This document shows, piece after piece, positions 52,899 through 63,600 of a stretch of DNA of 64,000 bases. Location: contig NC_045443.1 in assembly GCF_002776525.5 (NCBI RefSeq), positions 35,279,808 to 35,343,807 of the forward strand, read 5' to 3'. The translations under genes and the position numbers were made by a program. Position 1 is the stretch's first letter; the number at the start of each line of letters is the position of its first letter. Source of the stretch: Piliocolobus tephrosceles (Eukaryota; Chordata; Mammalia; Primates; Cercopithecidae). Below the pieces are notes generated by a model. The model was given only the letters and a program-made list of their open reading frames with translations. It ran no database searches and was not told the origin of the DNA.

Positions 52899-52984
52899 TT
52901 GTGCGCTCGGAAGAACCTAAGATAAAAATGGGGCAAACTAAAAGTAGATATGCCTCTTATCACAGCTTTATAAAAGGTTTATGG

Positions 52985-53034
52985 AGTAGTAACTTGAAAG
53001 TAGTAACTTTAACTTTAAGAGAAAGTAGTAACTT
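52985..53034. repeat. Triplicated agtagtaactt inside gag matrix
   Basis: The 11-mer agtagtaactt occurs at 52985-52995, 52999-53009 and 53024-53034. The expansion sits where matrix coding sequence should be continuous and shifts the reading phase, leaving a 37-codon N-terminal peptide. Confidence 0.85.
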
Positions 53035-54890
53035 CTCTTAAAAAGAGGGGGAGTTAAAGTGTCTACCAAAAATCTAAATATGCTCTTTCAAACAATAGAA
53101 CAGTTTTGTCCATGGTTTCCAGAACAGGGAACTTTAGATCTAAAAGATTGGGAAAAAATTGGCAAAGAATTAAAACAAGTAAGTAAGGAAGGTAAAATCA
53201 TTCCACTTACAGTATGGAATGATTGGGTCATTATTAAAGTAGCTTTAGAACCATTGCAAACAGAAGAAGATAGCATTCCAGTTTCTGATGTCCCTAAAAG
53301 CTGTGCAGTAGATTGTGAAAAAGAGGCAGGGATAGAATCCCAGAAAGGAAAGGAAAGTTCACACTGTAAATGTGTAGCAGAGCCAGTAATGGCTCGGTCA
53401 ACGCAAAATGTTGACAATAATCAATTACAGGAGGTAATATATCCTGAAACGTTAAAATTAGAGGAAAAAGATCCAAAATTAGCAGAGCCATCAGAGTCTA
53501 AACCACGATGGCCAACTCCTCTTACAACAGCTCAGATGCCTGCAACCTTAGAACCTCAAATGCAGGTTAAACAAGTACAAACTCCAAAAGAAGATCAAAT
53601 AGAGAAAGATAGAGTCTCTGTCACGGCAATGCCAATCTAAATACAATGTCCACAATATCAGCAGGTAGAAAGTAAGATCCAGCCGCCAATAGCCTATCAA
53701 TACTGGCCGCCAGCTGTACTGCAGTATCTGCAGCCCCCAGAAAATCTGTATGGACAGCCAGGAACACTTCCAGTGCCACAGGGCAAGGTGCCATATCCTC
53801 AGCCGTCCACCATGAGACTTAATCCTGCAGCACCGCCTAGTACACAGGGTAGTGCAATACATAAAATTATTGATGAGGCAAGAAAACAGGGAGATATTGA
53901 GGTGTGGCAATTCCCAGTAATATTAGAAGCAAGACCACCTGGAGAAGGGGCTCAAGAGGGAGAGCCTCCCGTAGCAGAAGCCAGATATAAGTCCTTTTCT
54001 ATAAAAATGCTAAAAGAAATGAAAGAAAGAATAAAACAGTATGGACCCAATTCTCCTTACATGAGAACATTATTAGATTCCATTGCTCATGGACATAGAC
54101 TCATTCCTTATGATTGGGAGATTCTGGCAAAATCCTCACTCTCACCCTCTCAATTTTTACAATTTAAGACTTGGTGGATTGATGGGGCACAAGTACAGGT
54201 CCGAAGAAATAGGACTGCCAATCCTCCAATTAACATAGATGCAGATCAACTATTAGGAATAGGTCAAAATTGGAGCACTGTTGACCAACAAACAATAATG
54301 CCAAATGAGGCCATTGAGCAAATCAGGGCTATCTGCCTTAGGGCCTGGGAGAAAATCCAAGACCCAGGAACCGCCTGCCCTTCCTTTAATACAGTAAGAC
54401 AAGGCTGTAAAGAGCCCTACCCAGATTTCGTAGCAAGACTTCAAGATGCTGCTCAAAAGTCAATTACCGATGAAAATGCCCGTAAAGTCATAGTGGAGTT
54501 GATGGCATATGAAAACGCCAATCCTGATTGTCAATCAGCCATTAAGCCATTAAAAGGAAGGGTTCCCGCAGGATTAGATGTAATCTCAGAGTACGTTAAA
54601 GCCTGCGATGGAATTGGAGGAGCTATGCATAAAGCTATGCTTATGGCTCAGGCAATCACAGGAGTTGCTTTAGGAGGACAAGTAAAAACATTTGGGGGAA
54701 AATGTTATAATTGTGGCCAAATTGGTCATCTAAAAAAGAATTGCCTAGTCTCAAATAAACAAAATGTAACTACTCAAGTTACTACAACAACAGATAAAGG
54801 GCCACCTGGCCTATGTCCAAGATGTAAAAAGGGAAAACATTGGGGTAATCAATGTCGTTCTAAATTTGATAAAAATGGGCAACCACTGTT

Positions 54891-54897
54891 GGGAAAT
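54891..54897 (+). promoter_or_regulatory. gag-pro -1 frameshift site GGGAAAT
   Basis: In the gag phase the heptamer reads G GGA AAT, the X XXY YYZ form used for -1 frameshifting. It sits at the exact upstream limit of the open pro frame. In the -1 frame the next codon (54897-54899) is TGA, so a ribosome that slipped would stop at once. Confidence 0.75.
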
Positions 54898-54899
54898 GA

Positions 54900-55802
54900 G
54901 AGGAGGGGCCAGCCTCAGGCCCCGCAACAAACTGGGGCATTCCAAATTCAATCCTTTGTTCCTCAGGGTTTTCAGGAACAACAACCCCCACTGTCGCAAG
55001 TGTCTCAGGGAATAAGCCAGTTATCACAACACAGCAATTATCCCCCGCCACAAGTGGCAGTGCAGCAGTAGATTTATGTACTTTACAAGCAGTCTCTCTG
55101 CTTCCAGGGGAGCCTCCACAAAAAATCCCCACAGGGGTATACGGCCCATTGCCTGAGGGGACTGTAGGACTCATCTTAGGAAGATCAAGTTTAAATCTAA
55201 AAGGAGTTCAAATTCATACTGGTGTGGTTGATTCAGACTATAAAGGAGAAATTCAATTGGTTATTAGTTCCTCAATTCCTTGGAGTGCCAGTCCAAGAGA
55301 CAGGATTGCTCAATTATTACTCCTACCTTATATTAAAATTGGAAACTGTGAAATAAAAAGAACAGGAGGGTTCGGAAGCACAGATCTGGCAGGAAAGGCT
55401 GCATATTGGGCAAGTCTGGTCTCTGAAAGCAGACCTGTGTGTAAGGCCATTATTCAAGGAAAACAGTTTGAAGGCTTGGTAGACACAGGAGCAGATATCT
55501 CTGTCATTGCTTTAAATCAGTGGCCAAAAAATTGGCCTAAACAAAAGGCTGTTACAAGACTTGTCGGCCTAGGCACAGCTTCAGAAGTGTATGAAAGTAC
55601 AATGATTTTACATTGTTTAGGGCCAGATAATCAAGAAAGTACTGTTCAGCCAATGATTACTTCAATTCCTGTGAATCTATGGGGTCGAGATTTGTTACAA
55701 CAATGGGGTGCAGAAATCATTATGCCCACTCCATTATACAGCCCCATGAGTCAAAAAATCATGACTAAGATGGGATATATACCAGGCTTTTTACAGTTTT
55801 AG
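54900..55802 (+). pseudogene. pro: HERV-K pro (dUTPase plus aspartic protease), truncated
   Basis: Open in the -1 phase relative to gag from just after TGA 54897 to TAG 55800-55802; the stop comes from satellite sequence. The dUTPase domain shows its five motifs: AAVDL near 55062, then, counted from 55149, GRSS at 11-14, GVVDSDYKGE at 25-34, RDRIAQL at 50-56 and the glycine-rich GGFGSTD at 73-79. The protease follows, with active-site DTGAD at residues 112-116 (55482) and the later GRDLL near residue 179. The C-terminal G-patch segment expected in this family is missing because the provirus ends there. There is no independent start signal, and the frameshift entry is blocked, so product is not expected even though both domain cores are open. 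Confidence 0.9.
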
Positions 55803-57470
55803 TCTGAGGCTATTTCCCTTTTCACCATCGGCATCAACATGCTCCCAAATATCTGTTGGTACCTGTATTTCCAAAAGAGTTTCCCCGATGCTGTATGAGA
55901 AGAGAGGTATAACACTGTGATTGGAATGCACAGGTCACAAAGCAGTTCCTCGGAAAGCTTCTCTCCAGTTTCGGTCTGAACATATTTCCTTTTTCACCGT
56001 TAGCCTCAAAGGGCTCCCAAATATCCCATCACATGCTAAACATACACAGGGCTAGAAAACTGCTTTATGAAAAGGGAGGTTTATCTGAGTGAGAGTAATT
56101 AAGACGACACAGAGCAGTTTCACAGAAAGCTTTCTTCTGGATTTTACCTGAGGATTTTTCTTTCTCCATATTCTAAAGATTGTTCCCTAATGTCCTTCCT
56201 CAGATTCCACAAAAACAGTAATTTCAAGTTGCTTAATGCAAAGAATGATTGAACTGTAGGAGACGAATACACACATCACTAAGCAGTTACTCAGAATGTT
56301 TCTCTGCAGGTTTCATCGGAACTAGTTTCCTCGCTCACCACAGGCCTCCAGGCATCACTAAATATCCCTTCACAGATACTTCAAAGACAGAGTTTCGAAA
56401 CTGGACAACATAGAGTAAGCGTTAACTCTGTGAAGTGAATGCACATATCAGAGAGCAGATTCTTGGAACGCTTCTTTCTCGATTTTATTTCAGTATGTTT
56501 CACTATTTGCCATAGTCCTCAATGCGTTCTGAAATATCACTTTTTCGGTTTCACAGGAACAGTGTTGAAACACTGCCTGTGAGAAAAGAGGTATAATTCC
56601 CTGAGTGGAATGCATACATCACAAAGTAGTTTCTCAGAAAGCTTCTATCCGGTGTTTATCTGTAGATATCTCCTCTTTCACCAGAGGCCTGAATGTGCTC
56701 CCGAATGTCCCTGTGCGGATCTGTGCATGACGGAGTTTCCAAACTGTGCAATATAATTTGAGTTTTATTTATGCGACACGAATGAATATATCTAACAGAA
56801 AGCAGTTTCACAGAAATGTTCTTTCCAGTTTTTGTCTGAGGATATTTCCTTTTCACCAGAGTCATCGCTATTGTCCTGAATATCTCTTGGTAGCTTTTTC
56901 TCCAAAAGGGAGATTGGAATCCTCTAGGAGAACAAATGTATATTTCTGTGAATGGAATGCACATGCCGCAAAGCAGCTCCTCAAAAAGCTTCTCTCCAGT
57001 TTCTATCTGAAGACATTTCCTTTCTCACCATAAGCCTCCAAGCCCTCCAGAATATCCCTTCTCAGACTAAACAAAAAGTGTTATGATACACCTCAATGAA
57101 AAGAGAAGCTTAACTGTGTGAGCAGAATTCACATGACACAGAGCAGTTTCACAGAAAGCTTCCTTCTGGTTTCTCTCTGAGGTTATTTCTTTCTAAGTAT
57201 ATTCTAAACAGCGTTTCCAAATGTCCTTTCTCAGATTCCACAGAAACAGTGATTTCAAATTGCTCAATGCAAGGAATGATTTAACACTATGAGGTGAATA
57301 CCAACATCACAAAAGTGTTGCGCAGAAAGGTCCTCTCCAATTTTCGATTGAAGACATTTCCTTGCCTCACACAGGCCTCCAGTCGCCACCTACTATCCCT
57401 TCGCAGAACCCTCAAAGTCCGACTTTCAAACTGGGAAATGCAGAGTAAGTTTAACCCTGTGCAAAGAATG
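55792..57470 (-). repeat. Alpha array resuming right of the HERV-K
   Basis: Alpha sequence resumes in monomer I at agtctgaggctatttccc and continues J, K, L, M, A, B, C, D, E in regular order. The first monomer is only partial. Confidence 0.9.
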
Positions 57471-59700
57471 GACATGTCAGAGAGCAGTTTCTTCGAGGGC
57501 TTCTTTCTGTTTTTTATTGGACGACATTTCGCTTTTTGCCATAGTCTTCAATGTGCTCCGAATATCACTCTTTTGGTTTTATAGCAACAGTGTTCAAACT
57601 GTGCCTTATGAGAAGAAAGTTAAAACTCCTTGAGCGGAATGCACACATCACCAAGCAGTTTCTTAGAAAGCTTTTCTCCAGTTTTTATCTGACTATATTT
57701 CCTCTTTCATCATAGGTTCGACTGTGATCCCAAAAATCAACTTGCGGCTCCATCCACAAGGGAGTTTCCAAGCTGCATAATGTAAAAAAAGCTTCATCTA
57801 TGTGAGATGAATAAGCATGGCAAAAAGCAGGTTCACAGAAAGCTTCTTTCCAGTTTTTGTCTGAAGATATTTCCTTTTTCACCATAATTCAGAATGTGCT
57901 CCCGAAAGTCCCTTCGAGGATCCGTCCGTGTCACTTTCCAAGCTGTGTAATGTAAAGAATGCTTTATCTGTGTGAGATGATTACACATCACAGAGTAGTT
58001 TCCTAGAAAGCTTCTTTCCAACTTTTGTCTGAGGCTATTTCCCTTGTCACCATCAGCATCAACATTCTCCCAAATATCACTTGGTACTGGTTTCTCCAAA
58101 AGGGTTTCCCTGACGTTGTCTGAGAAGAGAGGTATAGCACTGTGAGTGGAATGCACACATCACAAAACGGTTCCTCGGAAAGCTTCTCTCCACTTTCAGT
58201 CTCAACATATTTCGTTTTTCACCGTAAGCCTCAAAGGGCTCCCAAATATCCAATCACATGATAAACATACACAGGGTGAGAAAACTGCACAATGAAAAGA
58301 GAGGCTTAACTGAGTGAGAGGAATTAAGACGACACAGAGCAGTTTCACAGAAAGCTTACTTCTGGATTTTACCTGAGAATATTTCTTTCCCCATATTGTA
58401 AGTTTCGTTCCCAAATGTCCTTCCTCAGATTCCACAAAAACAGTGATTTCAAGCAGCTCAATCCTAAGAATGGTTTAACTCTATTAGACGAATATACACA
58501 TCGCAAAGCAGTTGCTCAGAAAATTTTTCTGCAGGTTTCATTGGAAGATATTTCCTCACTCACCGCAAGCCTCTGGGCGTCACTAAATATCCCTTCACAG
58601 ACTCTTCAAAGACAGAGTTTCGAAACTGGGTAAAATAGAGTAAACAATAACTCTGTGAAGTGAATGCACATATCAGACATCAGAATCTTGGAACGCTTCT
58701 TCCTCGATTTTATTTCAGTATATTTCACTATTCGCCATAGTCCTGGATGTGTTCTGAAATATCACTTTTTCGGTTTCACAGGAACAGTGATCAAACATTG
58801 TCATGTGAGAAAAGAGGTATAACTCCCTGAGTGGAATGCATATATCACAAAGTAGTTTCTCAGAAAGCTTCTATCCAGTTTTTATCTGAAGATATCTCCT
58901 CTTTCACCATAAGCCTGAATGTGCTCCTGAGTGTCCTTTCACCAATCTGTGCATGACGGAGTTTCCAGACTGCATAATATAATTAAAATTTTTACTATGT
59001 GAGACGAATAAATATATGTAACACAAAGCAGTTTCACAGAAATCTTCCTTCCAGTTTTTGTCTCAGGATATTTCCTTTTTTACCATAGGCATCACTATAC
59101 TCCCGAATATCTCTTGGTAGCTTTATCTCCAAAAGGGATTCCAGAATCCTCTAGGAGAAGAAAGGTAATATTTCTGTGAGTGGAATGCACACCTCACAAA
59201 GCAACTCCTCAGAAAGCTTCTCTCCAGTCTCTATCTGAAGACATTTCCTTTCTCACATAAGACTCAAAGCCCTCCAGAATATCCCTTCGCAGACTAAACA
59301 AAAAAAGTGTTATGATACAGCTCAATGAAAGGAGAAGCTTAACTGTGCGAGCAGAATTCACGTGACACAGAGCATTTTCACAGAAAGATTCCTTCTGGTT
59401 TCTCTCTGAGGTTATTTCTTTTTCAGGATATTCTAAAGAGCGTTTCCAAATGTCATTTCTCAGATTATACAGAAACAGTGCTTTCAAACTGCTCAATCCA
59501 AAGAATGATTTAACTCTATGGGATGAATACAAACATCACAAAAGAGTTGCGCAGAAAGCTTCTCTCCAATTGTTGATGGACTACATTTCCATGCCTCACA
59601 CAGACCTCCATACGCCACTTACTATCCCTTCACAGAACCCTCAAAGACCGAATTTCAAACTCGGAAATATAGAGTAAGCTTTAACCATGTGAAAAGAATG
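57471..59700 (-). repeat. HOR unit, 2,230 bp
   Basis: Complete 13-monomer order with no large rearrangement. Confidence 0.88.
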
Positions 59701-62700
59701 GACATGTCGGAGAACAGTTTCTTCGAGTGCTTCTTTATGTTTTTTATTGGATGATATTTCACTTTTTGCCATATCCTTCAATGTGCTCCGAATATCACTC
59801 TTTTGGTTTCACAGGAACAGTGGTCAAACTATGCCTTATGAGAAGAAAGTTATAACTCCCTGAGTGCAATGCACACATCACCAAGCAGTTTCTCAGAAAG
59901 CTTCTCTCCAGTTTTTATCTGACTATCTTTCCTATTTCACATAGGCCCGAATGTGATACCAAATATCCCTTCTTGGATCCATCCACAAGGGAGTTTCCAA
60001 GTTCCATAATGTAAAGAAAGTTTCATCTATGTGAGGTGAATAAACGTAGCAAAAAGCGGGTTCTCAGAAAGCTTCTCTCCAGTTTTTATCTGACTATATT
60101 TGCTGTTTCACCATGGGCCTGAATATAATCTCAAATATTCCTTCGCGGATCCATCCATGAGGGAGATTTCATGCTGCATAATGTAAAGAATGCTTCTTCC
60201 ACGTGAGATGAATAAACATGGCAAAAAGCAGCTTCACAGAAAGCTTCTTTCCAGTTTTTATCAGAAGATATTTCCATTTTCACCATAGTCCAGAATGTGC
60301 TCCTGAAGGTGCCTTCGTGGACCCGTCCATGACAGTTTCCAAGCTGCGTAATGTAATGAAAGCTTTATCTATGTGAGATGATTACACATATCACAGAGTA
60401 GTTTCCTAGAAAGCTTCTTCCCAGTTTTTGTCTGAGGTTATTTCCCTTTTCACCATGGGCAATAACATGCTCCCGAATATTACTTGGTACCTGTTTCTCC
60501 AAAAGGGTTTCCCCAACTCTGTATGAGAAGAGAGGTATAACACTGTGAGTGGAATGCACACGTCACAAAGCAGTTCCCCTGAAAGCTTCTCTCCAGTTTC
60601 GGTCTGAATATATTTGCTTTTTCTCCGATAGCCTCAAAGTGCTCCGGAATATCCCATCAAACGCTAAACATACACAGGGTTAGAAAACTGCTCAATGGAA
60701 AGAGAGGTGTAATTGAGTGAGAGGAATTAAAGCAACACAGAGTAGTTTCAGAGAAAGCTTCCTTCTGGATTTTACCTGAGGATATTTCTTTCTCCGTATT
60801 CTAAGGATCGTTCCCAAATGTCCTTCCTCAGATGCCACAAAAATAGTGCTTTCAAGCTGATCAATACAAAGAATGGTATAACTTTATGAGATGAATACAC
60901 ACATCGCAAAGCAGTTGCTCAGAAAGTTTCTCTGCAGGATTCATCTTAAGACGTTTCCTTACTCACCACAAGCCTCCAGGCGTCACTAAATATCCCTTCA
61001 CAGATTCTTCATAGACAGAGTTTCGAAACTTGGCAACATATAGTAAGCATTAACTCTGTGAAGTGAATGCACATTTCAGAGAGCAGATTCTTGGAACACT
61101 TCTTCCTCAATTTTATTTCAGTATATTTCACTATTCGCCATAGTTCCCAATGTGCCCTGAATATCACTTTTTCGGTTTCACAGGAACAGTGTTCTAACAC
61201 TGTCTTGTGAGAAAAGAGAAGTATAAGTCCCTGAGTGGAATGCATACACCACAAAGTAGTTTCTCAGAACGCTTCTATCGAGTTTTTATCTGAAGATATC
61301 TCCCCTTTCACCGTAGGCCTGAATGTGCTCCCAAATGTCCCTTTGCAGTACTGTGCATCACGGAGTTCCAAATTGCATAATATAGTTAAAATTTTAAGTA
61401 TGTGAGACGAATGAATGTATCTAACAGAAAGCAATTTCACAGAAATCTTTTATCCAGTTTTTTTCTGAGTCTATTTCCCTTTTCACCATCAGCATCAACA
61501 TGCTCCCGAATATCACTTCGTACCTGTTTCTCCAAAAGGGTTTCGCCAACGCTGTAGGAGAAGAGAGATATAACACTGTGACTGGAATGCACTGGTCACA
61601 AAGCAGGTTCTCGGAAAGCTTCTATCCAGTGTCGGTGTGAACATATTTAGTTTTTCACCATTAGCCTCAAAGTGCTCCTGAATATCTCATCACACGCTAA
61701 ACATACACAGTGCTTCAAAACTGCTCAATGAAAAGAGAGGCTTATCAGGGAGGAATTAAGATGACACAGAGCAGTTTCACAGCAAGCTTGCTTCTGGATT
61801 TTACCTGAGGATATTTCTTTTTCCATATTCTGGGGATCGTTCGCAAATGTCCTTCCTCACATTTCACAACAACAGTGATTTCAAGCTGCTGAATCCAAAG
61901 AATTGTTTAACTCTATTAGGTGAATACACACATCACAAAACTGTTGCTGAGAACATTCCTCGGCAGGTTTCATCAGAACACGTTTCCTCGCTCACCACAA
62001 GCCTCCGGGCATCACTAAATATCCCTTCACAGATTCTTCTAAGACAGTGTTTTGAAACTGGGCAACATAGAGTAAACATTAACTCCGTGTAGTGAACGCA
62101 CATATCAGAGAGCAGATTCTTAGAACGTTCTTCCTCGATTTTATTTCAGTATATTTCACTATTCGACATAGTCCTCCATGCATTCTGAAATATCACTTTT
62201 TTGGTTTCACAGGAACAGTGTTCAAACACTGCCTTGTGAGAAAAGAGGTATAACTACCTGTGTGGAATGCATACATCACAAAGTAGTTTTTCAGAAAGCT
62301 TCTATCCAGTTTTTATGTGAAGATATCCCCTCTTTCACTGTAGGTTTTAATGTGCTCCCGAACATCCCTTCACAGATATGTGCATGATGGTGTTTCCAAA
62401 CTGCCTAATATAATTAATGTTTTAACTATGCAAAATGAATAAATATATCTAACACAAAGAAATTTCACAGATCTTCTTTCCAGCGTTTGTCTGAGGATAT
62501 TTTCTTTTTCTCCATAGTCATCGCTATACTCCCGAATATCTCTTGGCAGATTTTTTCTCCAAAATGGATTCCGGAATCCTCTAGGAGAACAAAGGTATAT
62601 TTCTGTAAGTGGAAAGCACAAATCACAAAGCAGATCCTCAGAATGCTTCTCTGCAGTTTCTATCTGAAGACGTTTCCTTTCTCTCTGTAACTCTCAAAGC

Positions 62701-63134
62701 CCTCCAGAATATACCTTCAGAGACTAAAGAAAAACAGTGTTATGATACAGCTCAATGAAAAGAGACGCTTAACTGTGTGAGCAGAATTAACGTGACACAG
62801 ATCAGTTTCACAGAACGCGTCCTTCTGGTTTCTCTCTGAAGTTTTTTTTTTTTTTTTCAGGATATTCTAAAGAGCGTTTCCAAATGTCCTTTCTCAGATT
62901 CCACAGAAACAGTGATTTCAAACTGCTCAATCCAGAGAAAGATTTAATGCTATGAGATGAACACCAACATCACAAAAGGGTTGCGCAGAAAGCTTGTGTC
63001 CAATTGTCGATGGAAGACATTTCCTTGCCTCACACAGGTCTCCGGTCGCCACTTACTATCCCTTTGCAGAAACCTCAAAGACCGACTTTCAACCTGGGAA
63101 ATGTTGAGTAACATTTAACCCTGTGAAAAGAATA
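59701..63134 (-). repeat. Expanded HOR, 3,434 bp (13 + 7 monomers)
   Basis: An H copy switches back to G near 60058-60064, which adds one monomer. Monomer B switches to I near 61453-61470, repeating I, J, K, L, M and A (plus six). A 16-T tract lies in D at 62842-62857. The B/I join has the same form as the one near 21715. Confidence 0.87.
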
Positions 63135-63600
63135 GATATGTCAGAGATCAGTTTTTTCAAGTGCTTCTTTCTGTTTTTTATTGGCCGTCATTTCACTTTT
63201 AGCCATAGTCTTCAATATGCTCTGAATATCACCATTTTGGATTACAGGAACAGTTTTCAAACTGTGCCTTATGGGAAGGTTTTGACTCAGTGAGTGGAAT
63301 GCTCACATTGCCAAGCAGTTTCTCAAAAAGCTTCTCTCCACTTTTTATCTGACTATATTTCCACTTTCACCATAGCCTCGAATGTGATCCCAAATATCCC
63401 TTCGTGGATCCATCCACAAGGGAGCTTCCAAGCTGTATAATGTAAACAAAGCTTGAACTATGTGAGATGAATAAACATGGCAAAAAGCAGATTCAGAGAA
63501 AGCTTCTTTCCAGTTTTTATTGGAAGATATTTCCTTTTTCACCATAGTCCAGAATGTGCTCCTGAAGGTCCCTTCGTGGATCCGTCCATGGCAGTTTCCA
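61400..63600 (-). repeat. Sister block 2b (pair of 21650-23850)
   Basis: Counterpart of the block 39.74 kb upstream, with the same B/I hybrid, the shortened ggcttatcag in K, the ataccttcag D variant and the gaaggttttgactc F/G variant. Ends are approximate. Confidence 0.82.
62842..62857. repeat. Expanded T-tract in monomer D
   Basis: Sixteen T residues replace the usual gttatttctttttcagg context. No insertion or target duplication is seen, so slippage is likely. Confidence 0.85.

Larger units (their letters stand above)
52928..55071 (+). pseudogene. gag: HERV-K gag (matrix, capsid, nucleocapsid), broken
   Basis: Gag forms the virion core. The ATG at 52928 opens a typical HML-2 start (MGQTK) but reaches TAA at 53039 after a local insertion. 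The main reading frame resumes at 53059 in a different phase and runs to TAG at 55069-55071, interrupted by one in-frame TAA at 53638. Matrix and linker lie in 53059-53640. The capsid part follows: counted from 53773, the major homology region is residues 210-229 (QG, then E214, F219, R222, L223). Two CX2CX4HX4C zinc knuckles follow at residues 311-324 and 348-361, with all Cys and His present. The 3' end overlaps pro by 172 bp in the -1 phase. Two disabling changes (frameshift plus stop) in the N-terminal half make it a pseudogene, although the capsid-nucleocapsid half is open for over 430 codons. Confidence 0.93.
52058..55791 (+). mobile_element. HERV-K (HML-2-like) provirus, 5' half only
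   Basis: A betaretrovirus-like endogenous provirus comprising 5' LTR, lysine-tRNA primer-binding site, leader, gag and the 5' part of pro. Its order and residue motifs match the HERV-K HML-2 group; in an Old World monkey this would be an HML-2 relative of the SERV-K kind. The rest of pro, all of pol, env and the 3' LTR are absent. The right edge lies within 55786-55796, where ccaggcttttt meets acagttttagtctgagg of alpha monomer I. No target duplication can be matched between the two ends, so the right end was made by deletion or recombination after integration. All coding parts are broken or truncated. Confidence 0.93.
50261..57470 (-). repeat. HOR pair split by the HERV-K fragment
   Basis: The left alpha part (50261-52057) runs F to C and stops just before D. 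The right part (about 55792-57470) begins inside I and runs J to E. The alpha total is about 3.47 kb, or 20.3 monomers, so roughly 5.7 monomers (D to most of I) are missing relative to two complete units. Confidence 0.85.

Noticed and set aside
53088..53910. Minus-strand open frames opposite gag (53088-53417, 53548-53910)
   Set aside because: They are shadows of the gag frame, with no recognisable domain. There is no sign of an antisense gene.
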